From NCBI GenBank assembly GCA_963070105.1, contig OY718805.1, forward strand, positions 7,474,501 through 7,538,500: a DNA stretch of 64,000 nt. Reading direction: 5' to 3'. A program made the position numbers and the translations under genes. The stretch comes from Litomosoides sigmodontis. Its lineage: Eukaryota > Nematoda > Chromadorea > Rhabditida > Onchocercidae. Positions 12,729 to 25,219 of the stretch are shown in pieces. How positions within the stretch are numbered: the first letter of the stretch is position 1; each line of letters opens with the position of its first letter. Under the pieces are notes generated by a model. It was not told the origin of the DNA and made no database searches. It saw only the letters and a list, made by a program, of their open reading frames with translations.

Positions 12729-13493
12729 TTACTGTGTTTTGAAAACTTCATTAGCAGTACATGATTGGACGTAGTGTTGCTCTACTGAATGGGTACCATT
12801 CTTATTCGTCGCTACAACTTTGTACACTCCTTGATCTTGCAATGTTGGATTCTGAAATAAATATTTTAGAAATTCCTTATGAAGGTGCACCAATTTTGCA
12901 AAAAAAAAATCGAACTGAATTTTATCAAGCTTCTGACAATTTAGAATTTGACGTGAAATATTTTAATTTTTCTACTCTCTTTTTTGTCTTTCATTTTGCA
13001 AATTTAACAATTTTCAAATGCTTAGTCGGTCGTTTGCAAAAAAAAAGCTAATAAGGTAAAACTAATCTCTATGAGGATAATTTAGGAATTTTTCAAAAAT
13101 CCGTATATTCATGGAAGCAGCAAATAACCTTCATGATCATCGTGCATGTCCATTTGCCAACCATTTTCTTAATTTTCATCACATGTCGATCACCGCTTAA
13201 TTCTTTATCCTATCATGAAAATATGCAAAAGAATTAAGTGATTGTGCTTTATGATCTTGAAATGGCTCTTTTTCTTTAGGAAAAAAAACTAATAGAATGG
13301 ATTGAAATTTTTTTTTGGTGGTGAAATAGGCAATTACACGAAAGCTTAAAATTTTTCAATCAATAAAAATTGCCTTAAAAAACCACTGTATCGTTGGTTC
13401 AGGATTAGCATTACACATACACTCGAACAGCACACTACCATCAGGCTTGTTAATTATTGATGGTGCCTTCTCGAAGAATGGCGCAAGGCTCAT
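12729..13493 (-). CDS. Single immunoglobulin (I-set) domain protein, 107 residues
   Basis: Three exons: 13374-13493 from the ATG, 13129-13209 and 12729-12851, giving 107 residues that are almost entirely one I-set Ig domain. The B-strand cysteine lies in VLFECMCNANPEPTIQWFF, with the core tryptophan after it. The F-strand signature is DQGVYKVVATNKNG. The YxC cysteine is replaced by valine, as in many intracellular muscle Ig domains, so the usual disulphide cannot form. There is no signal peptide, which suggests a cytosolic place, perhaps sarcomeric; that is inference. The ATG lies two bases after a GTTTCAG acceptor, fitting trans-splicing. The first intron must use a GC donor (AAG|GCAATT) to keep frame. 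AATAAA follows about 50 bases beyond the stop. It could also be the tail of a longer gene with exons upstream. Confidence 0.8.
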
Positions 13494-16092
13494 CACTGAA
13501 ACAGATCTTTTAGTACGAATTACGTGAACTCATAGAGCCTTTTTATTATTAATTAGCTAAAATAACCTGTAACGAATATCAAGTGAAATAATTTGAATTT
13601 TCAATGAAAGAAGAAAGAGTAAGACGAAAGAAAATGCAATTTCAAGTGAAACGAATGAAGTATGTTGGAGAGGATGCTTGGAAGCATTTAGCCGAAAACA
13701 ACCTTTACTTTGTACACACACACACACACACGCACACACACAATGCAGTAAAGTTTCCGCAAAAACAAAACAAAGGACTTTTTAAAAGAAATTACGTAAA
13801 TTTTAAGAAAATTTAAAAAGAAAGAAAAGCAAAATGTAAACAAAAAAAAAGGTTATATGTAATCCTATTGCTCTCTAATTTTGCGTGCCAATTAGGTCCA
13901 GCAAAATATAAAACATCAAAGCGAACTAATTTGTTAAAAGAGCAAACTGAAGTAGTAAGTACTCCAAAGCACTAATATCGATTAGCACATTAGTTTTAGT
14001 TAAGCAATTATAACCGATCAAAAGGTAAAAATTAATGTGCAACAGTTGAAAACATTAATTAATCATCAAACTCTGTGTGTAACTAACTTTTTCATTCATT
14101 CCAATCATTATTTTGCAGTTTACCTAAGCCTAGCTAATTAGCATCATACGACACCAGTGAATTACTGATTAATTGATTTCAAAATGATGAGAATCGCTAC
14201 ATCACTTTTAATCAACATATGTGGTCTGATAATTAATCGTTTTGATACTTGTTAAATTAAAATGCAACCAAATTATTTTTGGTTGGTAGATTAATTGTGC
14301 AAGCTAATGAATCGTTGGAAAATTAACACTCAGTAGCTAAAAATAAGCAGCAACTGAAATTTGCCGAAAGCAAGTTTTTCACATACTTAGCATGAACTAA
14401 CTAACAGCTAAATGTGATAAGATAGGAACAGCTGCGCTCGCTCTTAAATAAATCACTTTGAAAGATTTTCTGTTGAAAACGAATGAATGAAGTTTATATC
14501 ACCGAACAGGTTCAATTAAAACATTTTTTTTTAATCTATGAAAATTGAATGGTGGCTTCCACACGGTGAAAAATTTAACATTCAAATTACGCTTTTGCTA
14601 ACACTTGCTTACATGGAGCCAATCATTTCTCAGCTTTCAACTTCCAATCTATTCAAAAATCATCTGTGCTAATTAGCAAGTTTCATCGAATTTAATTGAA
14701 TAGAATTTGCCACGCTGCAAAATGCGTAACGAATGAATGTTCACTTCCTTACACTTTATTAGTATTTATAAATTTTAAATTTTCCAAAGAAACAATCATT
14801 AAAAGATCATAGCGAATGCATGGAATATCGAGTTTTGTTAATTGCAACAGTAATGGATCATGATGTTTCGGAAAAAAGCAAACCATTAAAGATCACATTG
14901 ATCGTTTTATTTTAATTATTATTACTATTATAATTATTGCTATTATTATCATTATTATTATTATTAATTATTATTTAGGAGGCGATTGTTTCACTCATTG
15001 CTTTGACACCTTCTAGCATATCCTATCCATAAGTTCCATTCAAACGAAAAACTTAATCATGCAGCAATATGTTCAAATTTATTTTTTCCTTTTTTCATTG
15101 CAAAATTTACAACTGCAACAATTCTCCTCCTCCTACAACAACGACAGCTAATGTGTCATGCAAGATGATGGAACCGATAATATCCCTCCCATCAAAGGTA
15201 AGATAATTAAATTTATTTTTTTACGTACCACAGAGTAAAACTCCCTCCTCCTGGAAAACAGCTAATGTATGTGGTACGATGGAACATGCTATGTTGTTGC
15301 ACAAACTTTGATCATCGAAGGAAGTGGAGCGCTCTGTGGTGGCCGTAAGATATTCAATTCAGGACTGAAGTGAGTACAGGAACGACGGAGCGGAACCGGT
15401 CCCGCCACCAGTTTCCTCACTGTTAATGAACAAATGAACTGCATCAATGATACATGCATTGTTCAGAATTTTGCGCATTAGTGCAACTGGTTTTTTTCCT
15501 TTTTTTTTTGGATAAAATCATGCCGACAATTTAGTGCGGTAATGCTTTTAGAAATGTAAAAGATATTACCCACTACTTTTCATTGCTGTAACTCTTACAA
15601 CGACCACTGATTGTTGATCCCTTTCACCTAGAAACATGAAAGAAGCGTAGGTGTGAATGAGCTGAAGATAATAGCTATCGTATACTCCCTGCAGTAATTG
15701 CCATTTCTATTATTAAATATAATAATTCATCATTTTGTTAAAATTATCATTTAAATGATTAAACAGACACTATTAGTGATAGTTAGCTCAATGATTAGAT
15801 AATTAATGTTGTGATTAGCTTTAGTATTTTTGTACAACTTTGGTATTTCTTACTTCTACGAATCATTTTTCACAATTTTTTGTGTAATTCATTCATTCAT
15901 GCAAAAAAGAAAATTCGCCGTTGTCGTCGTCGTCGTCGCCGTCGCTATTTTTGTTGTTGTTGTTGTTGTTTTTTGCTTTTCCTAAAATAAATTTTACATT
16001 CTTCAACTAATCATTTTATTTGTCATAATATTAATTATAATTTTAATAATTTTTAATTTGCTGTTGCCGCTGTTGTTGTTGACAGGAAGAAA
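13494..16092. other. Intergenic between divergent genes
   Basis: No supportable gene. It holds a CA microsatellite at 13713-13742, ATT-rich runs around 14920-14975, a more GC-rich patch around 15270-15420 and GTC/GTT triplet runs around 15918-15970. The promoter of the PGAP2-like gene is presumably in its right part. Confidence 0.55.
13713..13742. repeat. (CA)n microsatellite
   Basis: CA dinucleotides with one CG interruption. Confidence 0.95.
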
Positions 16093-18701
16093 ATGACGAA
16101 GAGCGTGGACACATCAACGATGGACATTCTACTGATAAATCGAACGCTACTGGCTATCGGTGGTGCTTTACTTCCCGGTGTTGCATGTTGCATATGTATT
16201 GCATACGTTTATGCTTTTCAATTTCATCGAGTGGAGCAATCCATCGTTCCGGTTTGTCCCGACAGTCGCAAGTAACATCAAAATCAAATTTCTCATTTTA
16301 TTTTTAAATGATTAAATATTTTAGTGAATAAAAATTCTTGAAATGTGTATACGTACGCGTGCGTGTGTGTGTGTGTGTATTATTGCTATTGTTAATTGTT
16401 GTTAACTAATATGATTTTTAAAAAAAAAATTATTTTTAAAAATACCCGAAGATTTCTTGTTTGCTGCCTTTTTTTTCTTATAACAATTAGACTGTTGATT
16501 CTTTTACTGTTGCAGCACACTTCCACCGATAAGTTATATCATTGGAATATGGGAGCCTACTCGAACAGCATGGCTTTGTGTATTGTTCATCAATCTTCCC
16601 ATTAGACTAATGTATCCATTTGTAAGTTAGTTAGAACGTTTCATTTCTTCTCTTTCATTTCATTAAATTTCCAAGATGAGATTTCCCCCTTTAATTACTT
16701 ATAAACTTAAATTTAATGGGTGCATGCGCTGCTAACAATTATTGCAACTTTCGTTTTTTTTTTCACTTCGAACTATCAGTGGCGGCGACTTAAGAAACGA
16801 GCAAACGAAAATGTTTCCAGTAACATTTGACTTTAACAATTTTCATTTAATGAAATTTCTTTTCACTTAATCTGCATATCAGTAATACAATTACAGTTCT
16901 ACAATTATCTCTACAAAAGGAGCAGCACAACCTATGCAAAATCGTTGTGGTACAAAATTCTAAATCAATTCCTTATGATTTCATTATTTCTGGAACCAGT
17001 TGCTGTTGTGCTGGTAACGGTATTTGATGTTATTTCTAGTTTTTGTAAGTTTTAAAGAAAGCCTTTTTAAAAAAATATGTAATTTGTCTGAAATTGCAAA
17101 ATAACAAGCATAAGAAAAAACGGAAGGAAAAAAGAAATTAAAGAGCTTCTATTCGCGATCACTGAGCTTTTAAGTTGTCCAAGTCGAAAAAAACAATTTC
17201 TTAATAATGAATATAATTTAAATAATAATTCAATTATTCAACCACACCTACGCATATTTATTTAAAATACTCTCTTATTTTTTATTAATTAACTAATATT
17301 TGGAGTAATTAAAATAACTGCTATCTGATCTTTTAAAAAATTTCTCCATTTAGTTAAAAAAAACAATCGAGCCTTATTGCCACCTTGGAACAAACTCAAA
17401 TTCTTTATAAGTTTAATTGTCTACTTTTTACACGGATTTAAACGTATAAAATAAAATTATTTCCATGAAGACTATTATTTATTATTATCTATTATTATTT
17501 ATTAGAGTTTATTATTCACTATTATTATTATTTATTATAATCATTATTGCTACCATTATCATTATAACAATAATAATTATTATAAGTGTGAAATTAAAAG
17601 TAATTTAAATAATTACTCTGGTATTTAAAAAAATTTTTTTTTAATTTGCATGCTACAGATGTTCATGCAACGATATTTGGTGTATGGCTGATAACGCTCT
17701 GTTTCAATATGCTTGCAACAATTTTACTTTATCATTTTTCTGGTGGAAGTAAAAATTCCGAAAGTGTACGTTGTGAATTTTTATATTAAAATTTTAATTG
17801 AATAATTACATTATTGCATATTATGCAATAAGAATCTATTCAGTGAAATTCTAATTATATCACTCAAAATTTCTTATTTTGCATGCTATTAAAATTTTCC
17901 CAAAAATAAAAATTTTTTAATTTGAGGTACGAACTGGGAAAGGTACCGTTTCAAATTGTAAATTGAAATCCACACTGATTTAATTGAATTGAATTTTCAG
18001 CCGAGCTGGTTATTTCACTTGAAGTTACTACTCTTTGCAATAGCAATTACGCTATCAATTTCCATGCCTTTCACCTATATTTACGCAACTTCTAACTGTC
18101 ATCAATTCAGTACGTTTTTTTTTTGGAAAATAAATTCGTTCAGCGGACAGTTTGAAATTTAGGGATTTCATTCATTTTATCTTATTGGTATAGTTTTTTT
18201 CTTCTCTTTTCATTCATTATTCATTTAAAAATTCGGGTTACCTTGACGTTTTAATCAAAATTTATTTGAATGTACAATAAGAAACTTAACTGCTGCACTG
18301 CTTTATCACACAATTTAACTCGTAATTTTACTAACCATTTAATATCATGTTTAATAAAAATTTACTTTTAATTCGATTTTAACTAATTAAATGCATGACG
18401 ATTCTGTTGCATGCAAAAAATGTTCCATCATCTTTTACGAATAATTAAATTGTAATGAAGTAGCAGCAGAAGAAGAAAAAGGCATTTTGCGCAACAAATA
18501 TGCGTAAATACGTGTGACCTTTACGTTAATCAATGAACTTTGCTCATTTATGGTACTTGTCGTAAAGTCAATTTTATTTCAGTATATTCAATATTTTCAA
18601 TAACCGAATATGTACTGGTGCTGATTAACTCGCTCTTTCATTCTTTGATTTATTGGGATTGCTCAAATGTGTCGGTTAAGCTAACGGGTCAGTTAAGCTA
18701 A
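16093..18701 (+). CDS. pgap2: PGAP2-like protein (FRAG1/DRAM/Sfk1 family)
   Basis: Polytopic membrane protein; PGAP2 acts in the Golgi in fatty-acid remodelling of GPI anchors. Six exons join in phase to 255 residues, close to the family's usual length: 16093-16271, 16516-16621, 16897-17044, 17659-17765, 18001-18109, 18583-18701. A first membrane segment (LLAIGGALLPGVACCICIAY) is followed by a lumenal loop with CPDSRN and then PPISYIIGIWEPTRTAW, which matches the family's Pro-x-Ile-Ser block after the first loop. Further segments follow (SLFLEPVAVVLVTVFDVIS, HATIFGVWLITLCFNMLATI, LLLFAIAITLSISMPFTYIY, ITEYVLVLINSLFHSLIYWD). The EY...N..FH..YWD block near the end is typical. The ATG follows a GACAG acceptor by seven bases. 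The last eight residues and the stop lie in a 17-bp tandem repeat. AATAAA is at 18753-18758. Confidence 0.87.
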
Positions 18702-18725
18702 GGGGTCAGTTAAGCTAACGGGTGA
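18675..18725 (+). repeat. 17-bp tandem repeat, three copies, spanning a stop codon
   Basis: Units at 18675-18691, 18692-18708 and 18709-18725 share GTTAAGCTAA, with one C/G change in the middle copy and one at the end of the last copy. The PGAP2-like frame ends inside the second copy. Confidence 0.95.
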
Positions 18726-19650
18726 TCACTTTCACCCTTCATCATATGCAACAATAAACTTTATGTTTAGGAAATTTTTTTGAAGTTCTCCAGTTTTGTT
18801 TGTTAATTGCAGTCGATGATGATAAAGCATCGTGTCGTCGTTTGCTTAAAAATGTAAATCGTTGCTTATTTTTGTTTGAGCGAACTAAAATCAAAATGAC
18901 CAAAGTTATGCGATCAAAATTTCAGTTGTTCATGTCAAGCGGCAAACAATATTAGGTTTATTAAAATTGCACACAACAGAAAGCCTAAATTCTTTTTTTT
19001 TGCTCGCCTGACGTTTCGGTATTCGTTTAATTTCCACCGCATTTATAAAATTTCGATTATATTAGAATGAATGCAAAGAGAGACTTTAATCAATTGTATC
19101 AAAGTTTAAAAATCACCAAATGTTTGAAAGAAATTGATTCACCACTAACTAATCTCTCTCTCTCTCTCTACTGCTAGACAGAAGGGAAATGAAATGAAAA
19201 CTTTCAAAAAATTAATGGATAACTTAAATCTGATAAGTAAAAAACACAAAATTTTTTTTTTCAATTATTTCCAATCAATAAATTCAATTGTTTGTTCATT
19301 TAGCTTTAATTTTTCAGGAAGTAGTAAGTGAAATTTGGATTAAATTATGGAATGTGTACTTTAATAACAGTTCCTCCTCTACCAATGGTCACTCTATTCG
19401 TTATCATTCTGAAAATGTCTTTTCTTTTGTTAATTTTATTTTTACTTAAATGAACAATTTAAATATATTGGAATGGAAAAATGAAATCGGTCATTTTCAG
19501 TTTTCATTGAAGGAAAAAAAAGCTTGATATCACTGAATCAATCAGTGATAACAGGTTGACAATACATGAAAAGTAGGACGATTGTGGGAATGAATATCAC
19601 AGTAATATATCTAAAATCCTAAAAGGTAATTGAATTGAAGGAGATTCTAC

Positions 19651-19703
19651 ACATACACGCACACACACACAGAGAGAGAGAGAGAGGGAGGGAGAGAGAG
19701 AGA
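19651..19703. repeat. (CA)n-(GA)n compound microsatellite
   Basis: A short CA run passes directly into a GA/GGGA run. Confidence 0.9.
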
Positions 19704-21135
19704 CAGCTGTGTTATAATCATTTTTAATTCATTGATTAGAAAGGATGGCAATTTCGCCAATTCTTTAACGGAAAAAAGAGGAGAGGAAATTAGGTGCGTT
19801 GGAATGAATATTTTTGGTGTTGAATGAACGAACAACACATTTCAGTATGAGCGAACAATTCGTCCTAATCATTTTAGGTTTTTAGCAAAGTAATAATCAA
19901 ATTGGTTCGTTCCTTTTTTATTTTTTCATTTTTCATTGAAACATATCTTTCTTGTTGTGCAATTTATGTAAAACATCGATTGAATTGATATTGGAAAGAA
20001 AGAAAAGAATTGCAGTGCTTGCAATCAATAAATTCATTTCATTTCTAATTTATGAAAAGATTACAAATATTGCTGGAATGCTCATTCGAAGCTGTCAATC
20101 TCTTAGCTTAATTAAATGTTTATGAGAAATTAAAAAAAAAAAGCTAACATGCACAAGAGAACGAGTAATTAGGTAAATAGTAATAATGCTAAAATGATTT
20201 TACAACAACTAGCATACTTATCAAACATTGACGAGCAATCCTCAATGGAATTGACTGGCACGAAATTATCATATCACTCCGAGCATTATATTCCGTATGA
20301 GACTTCGTTAAATTCACCTAGAAATTATCATTCAGAAATTTCATTGGTAGTAATTAGTGGCGATTTTAATTACGAACCAATGGAAATAATTGTGATGAAC
20401 GGAAAAAGCAAAAGTATGTTGTCCACTCGTTGATAACAATGTTGCAATCGTATCGTATCATTTCTAATTTGTGGAGCGGCTACTGTTAGCGAAGTAGCAC
20501 GATGATGATGATGATATTTAAAATGTTTAAAAAGCTAAAAACTGATCATCGCTGTCAGCAGGAGATAAGTTTGATTACTTAATAAAAGAAAGGAGTGGAA
20601 AAAGTTTTAGATAGGTATTTTCTAGAAGGAATACAAAAGAATAAATAATCATACATTGTAGCGAAGATTTAAATTATTTAAAAAAAAACAAAAACAAAAA
20701 CAATAGAATGGAAAAGTGTCGAATGATACGTGCGCTCTTGCTAGCTGAGATTAAGCTTTCTCAGATGTGTTGTTATGAATGGAAGAAGGGTAGCAGTTAA
20801 TTGAAGCGCATCCCAAATAATAAATATCCTTTCAGCTCGCCTCATGCACAATGCTCCTGCATACAGTACAAAGAAATGTTGATCGTAGCATGCATAAATT
20901 CCTCATTGTTTCACTCTCACGTTACACGTGACGCTAACACTGCTTAATTAGTTTCCACTATTGTAATAATTATTTTTTGACGGCAAAATATTGTAAGTGT
21001 TGAACTGGTGCAATTAGCATGTTTAATTAGCACTAGGTAATGTCTAACTTTAAACTTGTAACAATTGAAATAATTGGCATTTGCGATGAGCAATAGAGTG
21101 CGCTCTCTCGAATTAAGGTCAAGCACTGTAAACTC

Positions 21136-21487
<352 letters not shown>

Positions 21488-23103
21488 AGAAACACAGAAA
21501 GAGAAGCGGAGAAAAAAAAGGGGTGAGAAGAGTGAGCGGTGTTGTCGAGTGTGAGGTTCGTTTGCGATCGCCGCCGCATTGCTAGAAACGACAAGACAAA
21601 AACAAAAAGTGCAAATTTTGCAACATTTCCTAAAAGACACATGCAATTATCGCAACATTGCTTCTTCCACACAACGTCGCTAATTTGTAAGCGCAACGGA
21701 ACTCTCACTTCACCTCCCTCCTCCACCTCACCCGAAAGGGGAAGCAGAAGGGAAGCTTAGATAGGTAATAATTTCATTCATACTTAAATTTAAGACATGA
21801 ATTCAATTAGAGTTGCTCCTCTCCCACTCACTTTAACCGAGCAACACATCACCTCACATTGCCGCGCTATCATTTCATTCCTATCATAATTCATTACTCA
21901 CATAGCAGTTGGTCTAATTTTGCTCGATTAAACTCTTTTCCTGGAATGTTCGCTTCTCTACAACACAAAGAAATGTACGCGCGCAAAAAAAGAAAGAATG
22001 AAGTTATTAAAATGGAGTTAGACAGAAAGAGAGAGAGAGAGAGAGCGCACTCTTTTGAAGATTAAAAATTGCATTGGTATTTTCCGTTCGCACTAAATTT
22101 AAGTTAAATTTTATCCCTTTTGCTCTTACACTTGCTTTTCACGCCTACAGAAGTATAATTAGCAACGTAGGTGGCCTGTTTTTTCCCATTCAAATATGTT
22201 GCACACTTAGCGCCTCCAACTGCTACTAACAATTTTTTGTTGCTTTGGTTTTTTGTCCGTCAATTGAGGACATTACTATAAATCTTCTGATATCGATCTG
22301 AGGATATTACTTTAGGTTACTCAGACTAGATGCTTTTTTTGAGAGTGGAAAAATTCCTACTTACCCCTTCCCGATGCACTTCAAATCATCGATCAATCTT
22401 ATCGAAAAGATATGATATGCAAATCACATGCTACATACCCACTCATGTTAATTTATTCATGCTTTTCGCTGATAATTTTAAGTGTTATTTGATAGAAATT
22501 TTTTTTTAAAAAAAAAAAATTTGATGCTGATCAAGTTGGCGATAATTTCTTCCAATAATTGATGCTACAGTTTGTTTCATTTCACGCACTCTACAGCTTT
22601 TACGAGCAAAAATGGAATATTTCAGTGAAAAATTAGCATTTAAAGCAGTAATAATTTTAATAATTAATGATAATAATAATATCAAATATCACAAGTAGTT
22701 AACAAACAATCGAACAAAATTAACTGATATCAAAATATCAGCAGCAAATCTTCTTTTTCATCTTTTCTTTCCTTCTCATATTATCGATCGATCAGTTATT
22801 GCTTTTTTTTTCCTTTGAAATAATTAAAATTTTCAAGATTTAACAACAAATTAATTAAGCTCTCATAACTTATTCAATAATTTGAATAATTCTAGTAATT
22901 GAACTTAACATTTTCATAATTCTCTCGCTATTATTTGTTGTTTGTTATTTGCCTGCTCCACCACCTCTATCATCACTCGTATGATTCCCGCAATACCGCG
23001 GAAATCCACCGATATGATCGGTAGCCGAGAGAAAAAGAATGAGTAGGAATGGAAGAGAGTGAGGAGGGAACATGACATGCAAATGGTATATAATGTTCGT
23101 GTG

Positions 23104-23110
23104 TGGTCTC

Positions 23111-23144
<34 letters not shown>
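23104..23144. repeat. (CT)n microsatellite
   Basis: A run of CT dinucleotides with CCTCT interruptions at its left end. Confidence 0.9.
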
Positions 23145-23148
<4 letters not shown>

Positions 23149-25130
23149 TTTCCATCCGGCAATCGCAAATGCGTACTTTCCTTTCTGATTTTTTCCTCCC
23201 TCCCATTCCTCTTTCAATCGGCTCCCTTTTTCAACAAATATTTTTCCAGACATTTCTCTCTTTTTTTTTTGGAACGTAATTTTTTTTTGCATTCTTAATT
23301 TTCCCATATTTGCTTAGATGAATTTTGCGCATTCGTTTGTTTTGTTTGTTTTTTTGCTTCTTTTTTTTTGCTTTGTTTGCTATGCAAGAAACATTAAAGG
23401 ATAAAAGTGTTTCATTTTAATTTTTTGCAAAAAATTTAAAGGAAAAAAAGCAAGAGATAATTGCCAATAATGAAGTATTTTCTCCAACAATCTCCCTTAC
23501 CTACTTTTTATTTTGTTTATTTTGAAAGAAAAAAACACTATTTAAATCTTAACATTATTTATAATTAATTTTACTACAATTCGAGCATAGAACAGTCTAG
23601 TGGACCGTTCTTTGCTCCAATAACTCTAACTTAATCATTTAAATTAGTTTCATTTCTCTAGCACAAATAACAGTATGAAAACAAAATGATATTTATTATA
23701 ATATATTTATTATTAGGGCTAAAATCAAAAATTTTAGAAAGAAAAAAAAGTGTTTGAAAAAGTTAACTGTTAAAATTATTGCGCTTTTGTTAATTTTAAA
23801 TTATTTCAAATTATTTAACAGTAATACGCAAGTATAGTTGCGTGAGAGGGCACTAATTTGTTTCCTACTAATGTTTGTTGAATGGTTACAATGTAATCTC
23901 AACATCAAAGCTTTTTCCTTCTCAAAATTTCTCCACCGATAATTTATACAAAAATATATTTAAATGAATTTATAAAATTATTTCAATAAATTATAAGTGA
24001 AATGTTGGAGTCATCGCTATTATTAGAATCAGTGCGAGTGCTTGAAAATCATTGGAAAAAATGTTAAAATTTTAATTCAGATTATTTGAAAAATCGTTTT
24101 TTTTTGGTCGTTTTGTTCTTAGTTTTTGCTTTTAAATGTAAATTGAAGTTTGATTAAAAATGTTAACGAAATATTATTTTCAGTGATTGGAATGAAATTT
24201 TTGAATGGAAGAATAAATGAATCGATGTAAATGCATGCGTTCTTCCGCGTCCTCTTCCTTTTGCTATCACTCAGTTTTATAGGCAGAAACTAATTTTCAA
24301 AAATATTTATGTGAGAAGGGACGAACATTTTTAGCAATGCTATCTGTTCCTTTAATTTCATTATAAATCTCAAACAATGCAAGTTTCATTTTCATTTAAT
24401 TCATATTTATTAATTATTTATTTGCATGATCTGCTCTGGTAGATAAGATTTGAACGAGTTATTTAAAATAGCCCCCTATAAGGAATAATTTTTAATTGTT
24501 GAAAAATGTTTGGACTTAAATGTGTCCAAAAAAAGCTGTTGCAAAAGATGAAATCTGCAAAATTTCAGTGAGAATTTAAGAATTTAAAAATAAAAATGTT
24601 AATCTCTTATTAGATTTCAGAACACACACACACACACACATACACATATATATCTAATATGTATATTTAATATGCACTCATTATTCAGCTGTTGTTAGGA
24701 GGAAAAAAAGAAAGTTTACGTAAAATGGTTTAACCGAATTGAAAAGACGAAATATATTTTTTTACAAAAAAAAGGAAATTTAAATTCTCTTTTTTTGTTT
24801 TTTAAATTTACTAAAAATTATTTTCCTTGTATTAATTAATTTAAATATTATAAATTTTTTGATGTATTAAAGATAAAAAAGGACTGGTAAGTATAGTGAT
24901 TGATAATTTAGGAGTAAAAATTTTAAAAGAAGAAACGTACTTGATCGAAAAAAATTTTTCCAAAAAAAATATTTTAATATAAATAAAAAATAGGAAATTA
25001 TTAAAAGTGAAATTTTATTTATTAAATAAAAGGGAATAAAAAAAAAGGAGAGAGGAGGGATAGTAAACGAAAAATGATTAGTGAAAATGAAATATTAATC
25101 TTTTTTTTTTAATTTAATAATGAAATAACG

Positions 25131-25156
25131 TATGTGTGTGTATGTGTGTGTGTGTA

Positions 25157-25218
<62 letters not shown>
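25131..25218. repeat. (GT)n microsatellite
   Basis: About 88 bases of GT repeat with several AT interruptions at the left end and about 25 perfect units at the right. Confidence 0.95.
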
Positions 25219-25219
<1 letters not shown>

